NCBI GenBank assembly: GCA_003852805.1
Contig: RDDY01000342.1
Coordinates: 1 to 11,994, forward strand
Direction of reading: 5' to 3'
Source: Chryseobacterium sp.
GTDB lineage: Bacteria > Bacteroidota > Bacteroidia > Flavobacteriales > Weeksellaceae
DNA: 11,994 nt
A program made the position numbers and the translations under genes. A model generated the notes under the pieces. It ran no database searches. It was not told the DNA's origin and saw only the letters and a program-made list of their open reading frames with translations. Shown here in pieces: positions 1 to 7,582 of this stretch (positions within the stretch are counted from its first letter, which is position 1; each line of letters begins with the position of its first letter).

Positions 1-1
1 G

Positions 2-451
2 CCGTTGGAAGCTTTCGTTGCGATGGCTTTATTTTTCGCCGTCGCATTTTTGGTCAGCGGCACTTTTGAAATCATCAACGCATTGAGCAACCGGAAGGCG
101 GACAACTTCGGTTGGATGCTGGTAGGCGGCCTGCTTGATTTGATAATCGGAATCATCCTGGTCAGCAGCCCTGCACTGTCTATGCTGGCGCTGGCGCTGT
201 TTGTGGGTGTCGCTATTTTATTCCGCTCGGTCTTGAGCATCGGCATCGCAACGCAATTGAAAAAAATGGGGTTTAAGAATTGGCTGTGGCCGTTGCTGTT
301 AGGCATCATCGGATTGGTGCTGGCCGTCATGATTTTGGTCAATCCACAATTGGGCGGTTTAACCCTTGTATTCTATGTGGGGTTTGCGCTTCTCACCATC
401 GGTATTCTACAGATATTCTTCGGTGCCGGCTTGCGAAGAAAGGGCATATAA
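2..451 (+). CDS. HdeD/DUF308 family membrane protein, 3' part
   Basis: The open frame runs in from the left edge without a convincing start. A TTG at 5 is in frame, but the family usually has about 180-190 residues and only about 149 are visible, so the N-terminus is probably cut off. The protein is almost entirely hydrophobic. It shows several helices in the repeating pattern typical of DUF308: helix, short polar loop such as NRKADN or KKMGFKNW, helix. It ends in a short basic tail (GLRRKGI), as expected for a small multi-pass inner-membrane protein. E. coli HdeD is linked to acid resistance at high cell density. In Bacteroidota the role of these homologues is mostly unknown, so the name gives family only. 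The gene ends 21 bp before a strong terminator hairpin and converges on mdh. Confidence 0.8.
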   Translation, partial: PLEAFVAMALFFAVAFLVSGTFEIINALSNRKADNFGWMLVGGLLDLIIGIILVSSPALSMLALALFVGVAILFRSVLSIGIATQLKKMGFKNWLWPLLLGIIGLVLAVMILVNPQLGGLTLVFYVGFALLTIGILQIFFGAGLRRKGI

Positions 452-472
452 ACCGACATTACGCCGTAAACG

Positions 473-502
473 AAACAACCTCTGCCGCGGCAGAGGTTGT
501 TT
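473..502. terminator. Bidirectional intrinsic terminator between hdeD-like gene and mdh
   Basis: A perfect 15+15 inverted repeat, AAACAACCTCTGCCG then its exact reverse complement, has a GC-rich core. On the plus strand it is followed by TTTTTG, giving a good U-tract for the HdeD-like gene. On the minus strand the arm itself ends in GTTT, so it may also serve mdh, which ends at 521. The position between two convergent stop codons fits a shared terminator. Confidence 0.85.
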
Positions 503-520
503 TTGTTTATAAGAGCCCGA

Positions 521-1447
521 TTAGAATTTCAGGTCGCCGTTTACTTCACGGACGGCTTTGGCAGCCGTGGCGAATTTTTCTTTCTCAGCATCGGTCAAAG
601 TAATGTCAACAATTTTCTCAACGCCGTTTTTACCGATGATACATGGAACGCCGAGGCAGATATCGCTTTCGCCGTATTCACCGTCAAGCATAACCGAGCA
701 AGGCACCATTTTCTTTTGGTCGCACAGGATGGACTGTACCAGCACCGATACGGCTGCACCCGGCGCGTACCACGCAGAAGTGCCGAGCAGCTTGGTCAGC
801 GTAGCGCCGCCCACTTTGGTTTCCTCTACCACATAGTTTTGCTTTTCCTCGTTCAAGAACTCGGAAACAGGAACGCCGTTGCGGGTTGCTTTGCTCATCA
901 GCGGCAACATCCCTGTATCGCTGTGCGCGGCGATTACCATTCCGTCAACGTCTGAAATCGGGCATTCCAACGCTTCGGCCAAACGGTATTTGAAACGGGC
1001 AGAATCCAATGCGCCGCCCATACCGATGATCCTCTCTTTCGGCAGACCCGAAGTCTTGTGAACCAAGTACGCCATGGTATCCATTGGGTTGCTCACCACG
1101 ATGATGATGGCCTCGGGCGAATGCTTCAGAATATTCTCAGTAACCTCTTTTACGATGCCTGCGTTGATACCGATTAGTTCTTCACGCGTCATGCCCGGTT
1201 TTCTCGGGATGCCCGAAGTGATGACGGCAACCTTGGAGCCCGCGGTTTTGGTATAATCGTTGGTGCTGCCGGTGATTTTGGTGTCGAAGCCGTTAAGCGA
1301 CGCGGTCTGCATCAGGTCCATCGCTTTACCCTCGGCAAAGCCTTCTTTGATGTCGACCAAAACAACCTCGGCCGCGAAGTTCTTCATCGCAATGTATTCC
1401 GCGCAACTGGCGCCCACTGCGCCTGCACCTACTACGGTTACTTTCAT
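521..1447 (-). CDS. mdh: Malate dehydrogenase (LDH-like type)
   Basis: NAD-dependent malate/oxaloacetate interconversion in the TCA cycle; cytosolic. The 308-residue length matches the LDH-like bacterial MDH family. The Rossmann start is VTVVGAGAVG (residues 4-12), with Asp32 at the end of beta-2 favouring NAD. The substrate loop is IPRKPGMTR, with Arg82 and Arg88. Asn120 lies in VSNPMD, and Asp148 and Arg151 in LDSARF. The catalytic His is His175. The ATG at 1447 starts directly at the Rossmann strand, so no other start is needed. One oddity: the segment around the catalytic His reads AAHSDTG, whereas this family normally has GGHGD; Ser176 replaces a usually invariant Gly. The rest of the active site looks intact, so I expect a functional enzyme. 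The gene appears monocistronic, with its own promoter at about 1483-1514. Confidence 0.96.
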   Translation of the reverse strand: MKVTVVGAGAVGASCAEYIAMKNFAAEVVLVDIKEGFAEGKAMDLMQTASLNGFDTKITGSTNDYTKTAGSKVAVITSGIPRKPGMTREELIGINAGIVKEVTENILKHSPEAIIIVVSNPMDTMAYLVHKTSGLPKERIIGMGGALDSARFKYRLAEALECPISDVDGMVIAAHSDTGMLPLMSKATRNGVPVSEFLNEEKQNYVVEETKVGGATLTKLLGTSAWYAPGAAVSVLVQSILCDQKKMVPCSVMLDGEYGESDICLGVPCIIGKNGVEKIVDITLTDAEKEKFATAAKAVREVNGDLKF

Positions 1448-1482
1448 TTTTATCTGATTTTGGTTTAAAAAAATATGTTCCC

Positions 1483-1514
1483 CAAAGTTAATTATTTATT
1501 GAGGAAACGACAAA
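1483..1514 (-). promoter_or_regulatory. Bacteroidota-type promoter of mdh
   Basis: Read on the minus strand, TTTG (1514-1511) is followed 20 bp later by TAACTTTG (1490-1483). This matches the Bacteroidota -33 TTTG / -7 TAnnTTTG pattern in both sequence and spacing. The box lies 35 bp upstream of the mdh ATG, with an AT-rich leader between. This implies that mdh is transcribed separately from the stress-protein gene upstream. Confidence 0.7.
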
Positions 1515-1533
1515 CAAGCGTATAAATAAGACG

Positions 1534-2355
1534 TCATTCGGGCAGTATGATAAGCGGTGTCCGGCCTTCATAGATCAGATCATTTATCAGGAAGCGGCGG
1601 AACAATCGATCGCTCAGCAATCGGGAACCCTCCTGCACTACCAAGATTTCTTCTATCTTGTTATTGATGACTTTTCTGATATCGTCAAAAGCGGAATTGC
1701 CTTCATAAATCTTGAAGTCGGTAGTGAAATCCGCGGCAAACGCCTGCGACAGTTTTTGCAATAATGCCGTCTCTTTCTCCACATTCTCATCGGGCTTTGC
1801 CAAATGGAAAAAGATGATTTCAATATCTGCGGGGTCCAAGAAACCGAGAAGTTTTCTGAACTCGAGCACGTTCAACGGATGTTCGGCGGCTATGCCCACA
1901 AAGACCTTACCATGCGAAAATCGGCTGATGTCTTCGGGGATGGCAACAAAGATATCGGGCGTGTTTTCAATGATGCGTAACGGCTTGCTGCCCACCAGCC
2001 ATTTTTCCAAAAGACCGACGCGCTTCAACCCGATAAAAACCAAATGATGATAGTCTTCCTCCAACAAACGATGCAAGCGCTGCTGTACCGACTCATCTGT
2101 GACGCTGTAAGACGTGCGAACAACCGGGGACACAATGCGTTCAACCATTGCTTTGAGCTTTTCCGTATCCTCTGCGTTGGTTTTTTCCAGAAGCATGCGC
2201 TTGGTCTCGGCATCTGCCAAACCCGGGATCAGCGCGGTTGTTTTTTGCACGAAGACCAGTTCTGCGGCCACACGCTCAGCCCAACCCGCCGCATATCTTA
2301 TCAGATTTTCGGGTTCCTCCGAGAAATCCATCAATACAATAAACCGTTCTCTCAT
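1534..2355 (-). CDS. Tandem-domain universal stress protein (UspA family)
   Basis: Predicted soluble protein of 273 residues made of two UspA-like alpha/beta domains, about residues 1-141 and 148-273. Domain 1 starts FIVLMDFSE, with the acidic residue (Asp10) that contacts nucleotide in ATP-binding Usp proteins. It keeps a loose form of the phosphate loop: Gly109, Gly114 and Gly122-Ser123. Domain 2 starts VFVGIAAEHP, lacks the Asp, and shows no G-x2-G-x9-G-S/T motif, so nucleotide binding there is doubtful. Its ATG overlaps the antiporter stop as ATGA (2352-2355), which strongly suggests translational coupling. I infer a regulatory or stress-sensing role tied to the antiporter, but no partner is proven. 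No clear terminator follows the gene. Confidence 0.85.
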   Translation of the reverse strand: MRERFIVLMDFSEEPENLIRYAAGWAERVAAELVFVQKTTALIPGLADAETKRMLLEKTNAEDTEKLKAMVERIVSPVVRTSYSVTDESVQQRLHRLLEEDYHHLVFIGLKRVGLLEKWLVGSKPLRIIENTPDIFVAIPEDISRFSHGKVFVGIAAEHPLNVLEFRKLLGFLDPADIEIIFFHLAKPDENVEKETALLQKLSQAFAADFTTDFKIYEGNSAFDDIRKVINNKIEEILVVQEGSRLLSDRLFRRFLINDLIYEGRTPLIILPE

Positions 2356-3821
2356 ACTTTGAAATTATGAAGGTGTTTCATTACCAAGTCAGATTCGGCC
2401 TTATCATCGGACAGAATACTCAATACATCGCCTTCGCGAATTCGGGTGGAACCGCCCGGCCGGATGAAGCTGCCTCCGCGCTCGATCATTACAATAAACG
2501 AAGAGGTAGGAAAAGCCAAGTCCACGATCTTTCGGTCAACAAAGGCATCCTGCGCGCTTACTTTTATTTCTTGGAGATGAGTCTTGGGCAAATCCAGCAG
2601 CAGTTTCTCAGTGTCGGAGAACTGTTTTTCCTCTTCAGGCATACCCACCTTCAGCCATTCGGCGATGGGCGACAAAGTAGTTCCTTGGATCAATACCGAG
2701 GTCACCGAGATAAAGAAAACGATGTTGAAAATCATGTGCGCCTTGTCTATACCGGCCAACAATGGATAAGTGGCAAAAACGATGGGCACTGCACCACGCA
2801 GCCCTACCCACGCGATGTACGCTTTCCTGTTGGTGCGCATCTTAAACGGTGCCAAGCATAGAAAAACGCTGACGGGGCGCGCTACAAGAATCAAGAAAAG
2901 AGCGACCATCAACCCGATGCCCACCAGCGGCAATACGTCAGACGGATTTACCAACAAACCCAAAGTCAAAAACAACACAATCTGCATGAGCCACGCGAAA
3001 CCGTCAAAAATTTTCAGCGTAGATTTTTTCTGAATGAAATCATGATTGCCGAGATAAAGAGCACAAATGTAAATAGCGAGGAAGCCGTTGCCGCCGATGA
3101 AATCCGTTGCCGAGAAAGTGATGAACATCAATGCAATGACCAAGACGGGATACAAACCGTCAATCTGCAAGTTGATGCGGTTGATGAAATGTTTGCTTGC
3201 AAAGCCGAATACAAAACCCGCGATTCCGCCAAAGATCATTTGTCTGAAAAACAACGGAATAACCGACGCGAAGCTTTGATCTTGGTTGATGACCAGCGTC
3301 AGGAATACAATGGTCAGCACATACGCCATCGGGTCGTTACTTCCGCTCTCCAATTCTAAGGTGGGTCGCAGATTGTGTTTCAGCGCCAAACTCTTCGACC
3401 GCAAAATGGAAAAAACAGCGGCAACGTCCGTAGACGAAACAATGGAGCCCAGCAATAAGCTTTCATAAATGGTAAAGTCGGTAACGGCAAAGACAAACAG
3501 ACCCAGCGTGACGGCTGTTAAAATAACGCCCAGCGTAGACAGGATTATCCCTTGGCGCAAAATAGGCTTTACCGATTTCCAGTCCGTGTCCAATCCGCCC
3601 GAGAACAAGATGAAATTCAGCGCTATCACGCCCACAAATTGTGTAGCCTTCGGGTCGTTGAATTCTATACCCAAAATACCGTCGGTGCCGGCCAACATGC
3701 CGATGGTAAGAAACAAAACAAGGATAGGAACACCAAAGCGATGCGAAGTCTTGCTGGCCACAATACTGACAAACAGCAGCAGCGAACCGATGAGAAGAAT
3801 ATTTTCAATCGTAAGGTCCAT
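2352..3821 (-). CDS. nhaP2: K+/H+ (or Na+/H+) antiporter, NhaP2/CvrA type (CPA1), with TrkA-C domain
   Basis: Inner-membrane cation/proton antiporter, likely for K+ efflux and pH or osmotic balance. From the ATG at 3821 it has 489 residues. About a dozen hydrophobic helices span residues 8-385. Family motifs are FLTIGMLAG (37-45), SSTDVAAVFS (129-138), ELESGSNDPMA (156-166) and WVGLRGAVPI (338-347). After the membrane part, residues ~408-487 form a TrkA-C/RCK-C domain (IREGDVLSILS), a ligand-sensing module. E. coli NhaP2 is longer and has a further C-terminal CorC-like domain, absent here. The frame can be extended to a GTG at 3905, but that adds 28 polar residues unlike the family N-terminus; MDLTIENILL fits the known start. 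A weak TATATTTA box lies at 3851-3844. The cation cannot be told from sequence. The stop overlaps the downstream Usp start by 4 bp. Confidence 0.93.
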   Translation of the reverse strand: MDLTIENILLIGSLLLFVSIVASKTSHRFGVPILVLFLTIGMLAGTDGILGIEFNDPKATQFVGVIALNFILFSGGLDTDWKSVKPILRQGIILSTLGVILTAVTLGLFVFAVTDFTIYESLLLGSIVSSTDVAAVFSILRSKSLALKHNLRPTLELESGSNDPMAYVLTIVFLTLVINQDQSFASVIPLFFRQMIFGGIAGFVFGFASKHFINRINLQIDGLYPVLVIALMFITFSATDFIGGNGFLAIYICALYLGNHDFIQKKSTLKIFDGFAWLMQIVLFLTLGLLVNPSDVLPLVGIGLMVALFLILVARPVSVFLCLAPFKMRTNRKAYIAWVGLRGAVPIVFATYPLLAGIDKAHMIFNIVFFISVTSVLIQGTTLSPIAEWLKVGMPEEEKQFSDTEKLLLDLPKTHLQEIKVSAQDAFVDRKIVDLAFPTSSFIVMIERGGSFIRPGGSTRIREGDVLSILSDDKAESDLVMKHLHNFKV

Positions 3822-3905
3822 TCGTATATTTTGTTGATTCCGGTAAATATACGGCTTTGCCGTCAGCTTCTTTGCAGCGGCAGCACATTTTGTTACTGTC
3901 GGCAC

Positions 3906-4643
3906 CTACTCCATACCGTAAAAAGCCTTCAGATATTTGTCGATGTACAGCTCCTTTTCTTTCGACTTGTACTGCTGAATATACCGCGGATGTTCCAAAA
4001 CGGTCAACCTATCAAACAGTTGTTCCTCTTCATTGATTCGTTTGATGAATTCTGCATTCTTCTTCCCAAGAATAAAAGCTTCGGTGGTGTCCAAGCCCAG
4101 CGCAATGTGGTCTCGCATGGCTTGCGTCATATAACCGCGAACGGCAGCAGCCAACCCGCGGTGGTCATAATAATTGACATTTACTTCATTCCCCTTCGGG
4201 CTGCGGCGCACCAGCGCCAGCGGAAACGGTGAATTGATGTAAAAATCTCCGAAGAATTTTTCAGGGCCGCCGTAGGCTTCAATCATGTCATACATATAAA
4301 CGGACGAAACCTCGTGCGTGCGCACACTTGTGAACGGTATACCGCAGACAGCGTTTAGGCGTTTGGTATCGGTAAACGGTACGCCAGTTACGCCCGAACC
4401 GTGGCGACTGGGATTTATCCCGATAATCATGCGCCGCGGGAGGTTGTCGTTGTAGAACTTGCGGTAGAACTGCTGCATGCTTTGCAGCGTCTCGGGATTG
4501 TCACGGAAAGGATTCAACACCTTGAAGCCTTCGGGCAAGTCGTCCGCCGGAGCTTCGATGTTTCGATGGTACTCTACAATGCGGTCCGCCAGCGACTGCG
4601 CTGAACCGAGGTCAGTATCTTTGCTGACATTTTTCACAGACAT
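3906..4643 (-). CDS. SMUG2-like uracil-DNA glycosylase family protein (DUF4918)
   Basis: Base-excision repair enzyme that would remove deaminated bases. A characterised SMUG2 from Pedobacter heparinus is, from memory, active on uracil and hypoxanthine/xanthine in DNA. Taking the ATG at 4643, the protein has 245 residues. Motif 1 is MIIGINPSRHGSG (72-84), the glycine-rich active-site loop of this branch. It is followed by TGVPFTD, the conserved EVSSVYMYDMI and AYGGPEKFFGDFYI blocks, and motif 2 as LEHPRYIQQY (216-225). The frame stays open to 4718, but those extra 25 residues lie wholly inside the upstream nei-like gene and are low in family character. The chosen start overlaps nei by 32 bp, consistent with one transcript. 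Position 4 of the motif-1 NPSR is Ser-Arg, where I recall Gly-Arg in many relatives; probably tolerated. Confidence 0.87.
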   Translation of the reverse strand: MSVKNVSKDTDLGSAQSLADRIVEYHRNIEAPADDLPEGFKVLNPFRDNPETLQSMQQFYRKFYNDNLPRRMIIGINPSRHGSGVTGVPFTDTKRLNAVCGIPFTSVRTHEVSSVYMYDMIEAYGGPEKFFGDFYINSPFPLALVRRSPKGNEVNVNYYDHRGLAAAVRGYMTQAMRDHIALGLDTTEAFILGKKNAEFIKRINEEEQLFDRLTVLEHPRYIQQYKSKEKELYIDKYLKAFYGME

Positions 4644-5343
4644 AAGATTTTCGTTTGGTCTTGCCGGGATTGGCCACGATGAGCGGAATATCGTGCTTCG
4701 GGCAATTTTTCTTGCCATACGCCGCCGCCTCCTTCTTCACCGTGCCGAGCGGAATTCTAAGAAGAAAATCCTGTGCCACGGCAACGGTGGTATCAATTAC
4801 TTCCTGAAGCTTTGCAGCGGGAACATCTTTTATTTTGCTGTCCGGGTGAATGCCGGACAAGTACAGCGCATCCACCCGAATGATATTGCCTGAGCCGGCG
4901 AAGATGTTCTGATCAAGCAAAGCGTCGCCAATGTTTGCTTCTGCATAATTGCTTTTTAAAAGTCCTTGAACGTAGTCCGCGTCAAACTCGGGGCGCATGA
5001 TGTCGGTTCTGAAATCATAAACGCTTTCAGGCGCGCCTTCGTGCAGTTTGGTTCTCGCCACGTAGAAATTGATCTCGCCGTCCGGGAAATGTAGGGCGAA
5101 ACTCGGGTTGACCTTCTTCCGGTCGTTCACAAGCATTCGCCCGAACAAACCGAAGTGCACGCTGACAAAGAAACCGTCGAAAACGAACAGCAGATTTTTG
5201 CCGAATGAGTCGACTCTCCGCAACCTGATGTTTTGCAAACGCTCCTTCGGCATTTCGCCATAACCCGACGCTTCGGTCACGGTTTTATTTTCGAAATCGG
5301 GTAACTGTTCTTTGAATACAATGATGGATGGGCCTTCGGGCAT
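4612..5343 (-). CDS. nei: Fpg/Nei family DNA glycosylase/AP lyase (endonuclease VIII-like)
   Basis: Bifunctional base-excision repair enzyme for oxidised bases, using Pro2 as nucleophile. The 243 residues start MPEGPS, giving the catalytic Pro2 and Glu3, which fixes the start at 5343. Lys49 in SFGKNLLF is the conserved beta-strand lysine. The helix-two-turn-helix is near 142-167 (LLDQNIFAGSGNIIRVDAL). A C-terminal zinc finger has ligands Cys214, His217, Cys236 and Cys239, that is C-x2-H...C-x2-C, rather than the usual four cysteines. The KTKRKSY segment before Cys236 carries the basic finger-loop residues. Overall it is closer to Nei-like than to MutM proteins. It is the first gene of the repair/antiporter/Usp cluster, with its own promoter in the 37-bp gap upstream, and overlaps the SMUG2-like gene. 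Both repair genes would be made together. Confidence 0.9.
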   Translation of the reverse strand: MPEGPSIIVFKEQLPDFENKTVTEASGYGEMPKERLQNIRLRRVDSFGKNLLFVFDGFFVSVHFGLFGRMLVNDRKKVNPSFALHFPDGEINFYVARTKLHEGAPESVYDFRTDIMRPEFDADYVQGLLKSNYAEANIGDALLDQNIFAGSGNIIRVDALYLSGIHPDSKIKDVPAAKLQEVIDTTVAVAQDFLLRIPLGTVKKEAAAYGKKNCPKHDIPLIVANPGKTKRKSYVCEKCQQRY

Positions 5344-5360
5344 AAATCTGATGATTATTG

Positions 5361-5368
5361 CAAAGTTA
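5361..5368 (-). promoter_or_regulatory. -7 box (TAnnTTTG) for the nei-led cluster
   Basis: On the minus strand TAACTTTG matches the Bacteroidota -7 consensus exactly, 17 bp before the nei ATG, in the 37-bp gap after the histidine-kinase stop. No good TTTG at -33 was found: the nearest, TTTC at 5396-5393, is too far away. The first part of the promoter would lie over the end of the kinase gene. Confidence 0.5.
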
Positions 5369-5380
5369 CGATAAGGATTA

Positions 5381-7582
5381 TTATTCCTTTTTGAAACTTA
5401 GCTCAAAGCACGTGCCTTTCCCCGGCGCGCTTTGGTAATCTATCTTGCCGCCCAGCCGTTCCATAATATTGTGAACGATGGCCAGCCCCACGCCGGTACC
5501 GGCAAACTCGCGCGCGTTATCCATACGATTGAAAATACGAAACATGCGGCTGCGGTCTTTTTCTTCTATGCCTATGCCGTTATCGGTCACTCGGTACACC
5601 ACGCACTCCCCTTCTTCTGCGCCCTCAATTTTCACCTCGGGTGAAAGAGCTTTCGAAGAATATTTTACCGCGTTGCCTATAATATTCAGAAAAACCTGAT
5701 ACAGCATGGTAGGTTCTGCTACGAGGTTCGGCGTGGCCCCGACCGTAATCTTGGTGCGCTGTGCAGCGTTTGCCTCCACCACGGCTGACAGTACATTGGA
5801 TATCAGCACGGCAGGCTCTATGACTGAAAGTTGTAAGTCTGCTTTGCGCGCACGGCTGAGGGCCAAAACATCCTTAATCATTCGCCGCATAATATCCACC
5901 TGTTGTAATATGCCGTCTACGCTTGTTGCCATTTCGGGCGCGTCGGTACAACGCAGGGCCAACCGTTGTGCATTGAGCAATATAACGGTGAGCGGTGTGT
6001 TCAGGTCATGGCTTACTGTGTAGGAAAAACTGTCCAACTGTTTGTTTACCTCGGCCAACTGTCTGTTGAGCTGCATGATTTGGGCGTTGCGCGCGTAGGA
6101 GGTTTCCAAGACAGCGTCGGTAATTTGCTTGGCCGCATCCAAGTCTTGCGGATGCCAAGGACGAGTCTTGCCGGCCATCAGCCCGCAATGCTCTTTTATA
6201 CGCTGCCGAAACTTTTCGGCCGAGTCTGTATGAGAAGACGCTACCTCGGCCCACGGTCTCTCCGGGGTTATTGGATCTTTTACAACATGGTGAATTTCTT
6301 TTCGAAACCAGATGAGCAGCTGCTTTTCCTTTTGGCTCAGGATGCATATCAGTACGCCCGCAGCGGTGCTGTCCAACTCCAGTTCTCCGCCCATTTCCGT
6401 CAGGAAAGTGTTGTGCTCGTAAAGCCCTTCAAAGTTCTGCTCTATCGCCCAATCTGCAATTTTACCAATTATCGATGCGTCCGGTGCCTCGCCGTAAGAT
6501 TCTATTTCTTCACCAAAAACCGTAGCCATAGAATCTGCGCGTAGCAATCGACAGATGGGTTTTAAGTTTTGTGCCAAGGCTTCTTCCAATGTCTCCTCCA
6601 AGAGCAATCGGTCCTTCAGGCGCATCATGATGCGGTGCAGATTTTCCTGCAGCAGCGCCTGCTCGCGTGATTTTTGTGCAGCGTAGGCGTTGGCCGCCAT
6701 ACGCGTCAAGACTTCAGCGTTGTAGCGTGTGCGCAAATCTACCATACGCGGAGTGCGATGCAAGCAGACAACCAATCCCCAGAACTTGCCATCTACAAAG
6801 ACGCCAACGTTCAGATTCGCTTGCGACTTGGTGTAAGACAATACCTGAAGCTCATGATCTGACACTTTGCGATAACTGCAATTGAGATCATCAAAAAGCT
6901 GATGGTCTGTGGATAAAACTTCTGAAAGCTCGGCACCGATATCGGGTATAAACGTAATGTTGTTCATGCTATAAACATCGCGAGCCGCAGCGCTTGTGCC
7001 GTCGCCCACCAAATGGAGGTCGAGGTAAGAGTCAAGATCGGCCGCTTTCGCCTCAGCTATCATTCTGCCGCTTTTGCATTCTGAGAATTTGTATACCAAA
7101 ATCCTGTCAAAGCCCAACAGTTCGTGCAGTTCGGTAACCAGATTATTCCACACCCCATCGGTGTCGGGAAACTCCACCGTGCGTTTCCCCGCGCGCTGAA
7201 GCGTATCGGTCAAAGGCTCCAATACCAGGGGCTCCAGTTCATAATAAATCAGCTGTGCATCTTTGCGCAATTGGAGATAGTACGGTACGCCGCGGATAAA
7301 GATGCGCTCCATAAACCCTTCATTATCCGCCATCAGTAAACTGCCGGCCAATGGAAAAAACTGCGCACCGAGAACGGCCGACAGGGCTTTTTGAAAATCC
7401 TCGAACCGACGACCCAGCAACTTTTCGGCATCAATTCCGAGTACAGATTTGATGTTCCTGCTCACGAGCCTGACGCGGCGAGAAACTACGTCAACGGCCG
7501 CAAAACAGCCATAACTCTGGATGTGTCCCGCAATGCCCACCGCAGCACGCCGGCTCTTGCCGAAATAGGAATGTTGCTGCAT
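5381..7582 (-). CDS. Phytochrome-like sensor histidine kinase lacking the bilin-binding residues
   Basis: Predicted cytosolic sensor kinase of 733 residues with phytochrome architecture: PAS-2 (about 12-120), GAF (135-300), PHY (about 315-490), a short coiled linker, HisKA with phosphoacceptor His525 in SHDLNTPL, and HATPase with N-box NIIGNAVKYS, G1 DNGIGI and G2 GTGVGLAI. The kinase half looks intact. The light-sensing half does not. No cysteine precedes the PAS motif IAGHIQSYG, where bacteriophytochromes attach biliverdin. The GAF PASDIP motif reads VGDGTS (192-197). The conserved chromophore histidine aligns with Glu244, with His243 one position off. The PHY tongue lacks both WGG and PRxSF. 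I infer that it senses something other than light. No heme oxygenase or response regulator is adjacent. The start at 7582 follows an AT-rich 97-bp gap with only a weak -7-like TATATTTA. Confidence 0.88.
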   Translation of the reverse strand: MQQHSYFGKSRRAAVGIAGHIQSYGCFAAVDVVSRRVRLVSRNIKSVLGIDAEKLLGRRFEDFQKALSAVLGAQFFPLAGSLLMADNEGFMERIFIRGVPYYLQLRKDAQLIYYELEPLVLEPLTDTLQRAGKRTVEFPDTDGVWNNLVTELHELLGFDRILVYKFSECKSGRMIAEAKAADLDSYLDLHLVGDGTSAAARDVYSMNNITFIPDIGAELSEVLSTDHQLFDDLNCSYRKVSDHELQVLSYTKSQANLNVGVFVDGKFWGLVVCLHRTPRMVDLRTRYNAEVLTRMAANAYAAQKSREQALLQENLHRIMMRLKDRLLLEETLEEALAQNLKPICRLLRADSMATVFGEEIESYGEAPDASIIGKIADWAIEQNFEGLYEHNTFLTEMGGELELDSTAAGVLICILSQKEKQLLIWFRKEIHHVVKDPITPERPWAEVASSHTDSAEKFRQRIKEHCGLMAGKTRPWHPQDLDAAKQITDAVLETSYARNAQIMQLNRQLAEVNKQLDSFSYTVSHDLNTPLTVILLNAQRLALRCTDAPEMATSVDGILQQVDIMRRMIKDVLALSRARKADLQLSVIEPAVLISNVLSAVVEANAAQRTKITVGATPNLVAEPTMLYQVFLNIIGNAVKYSSKALSPEVKIEGAEEGECVVYRVTDNGIGIEEKDRSRMFRIFNRMDNAREFAGTGVGLAIVHNIMERLGGKIDYQSAPGKGTCFELSFKKE

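Noticed and set aside
497..955. Plus-strand open frame across the terminator and mdh
   Set aside because: It begins within the terminator hairpin and is antisense to mdh, whose catalytic motifs are complete.
3552..4232. Long plus-strand open frame of 226 codons
   Set aside because: It lies antisense to the antiporter and SMUG2-like genes, both with clear family motifs; its own translation has no domain-like pattern.
5966..6544. Long plus-strand open frame of 192 codons inside the histidine kinase region
   Set aside because: It is antisense to an intact PHY/HisKA coding frame and shows no recognisable motif.
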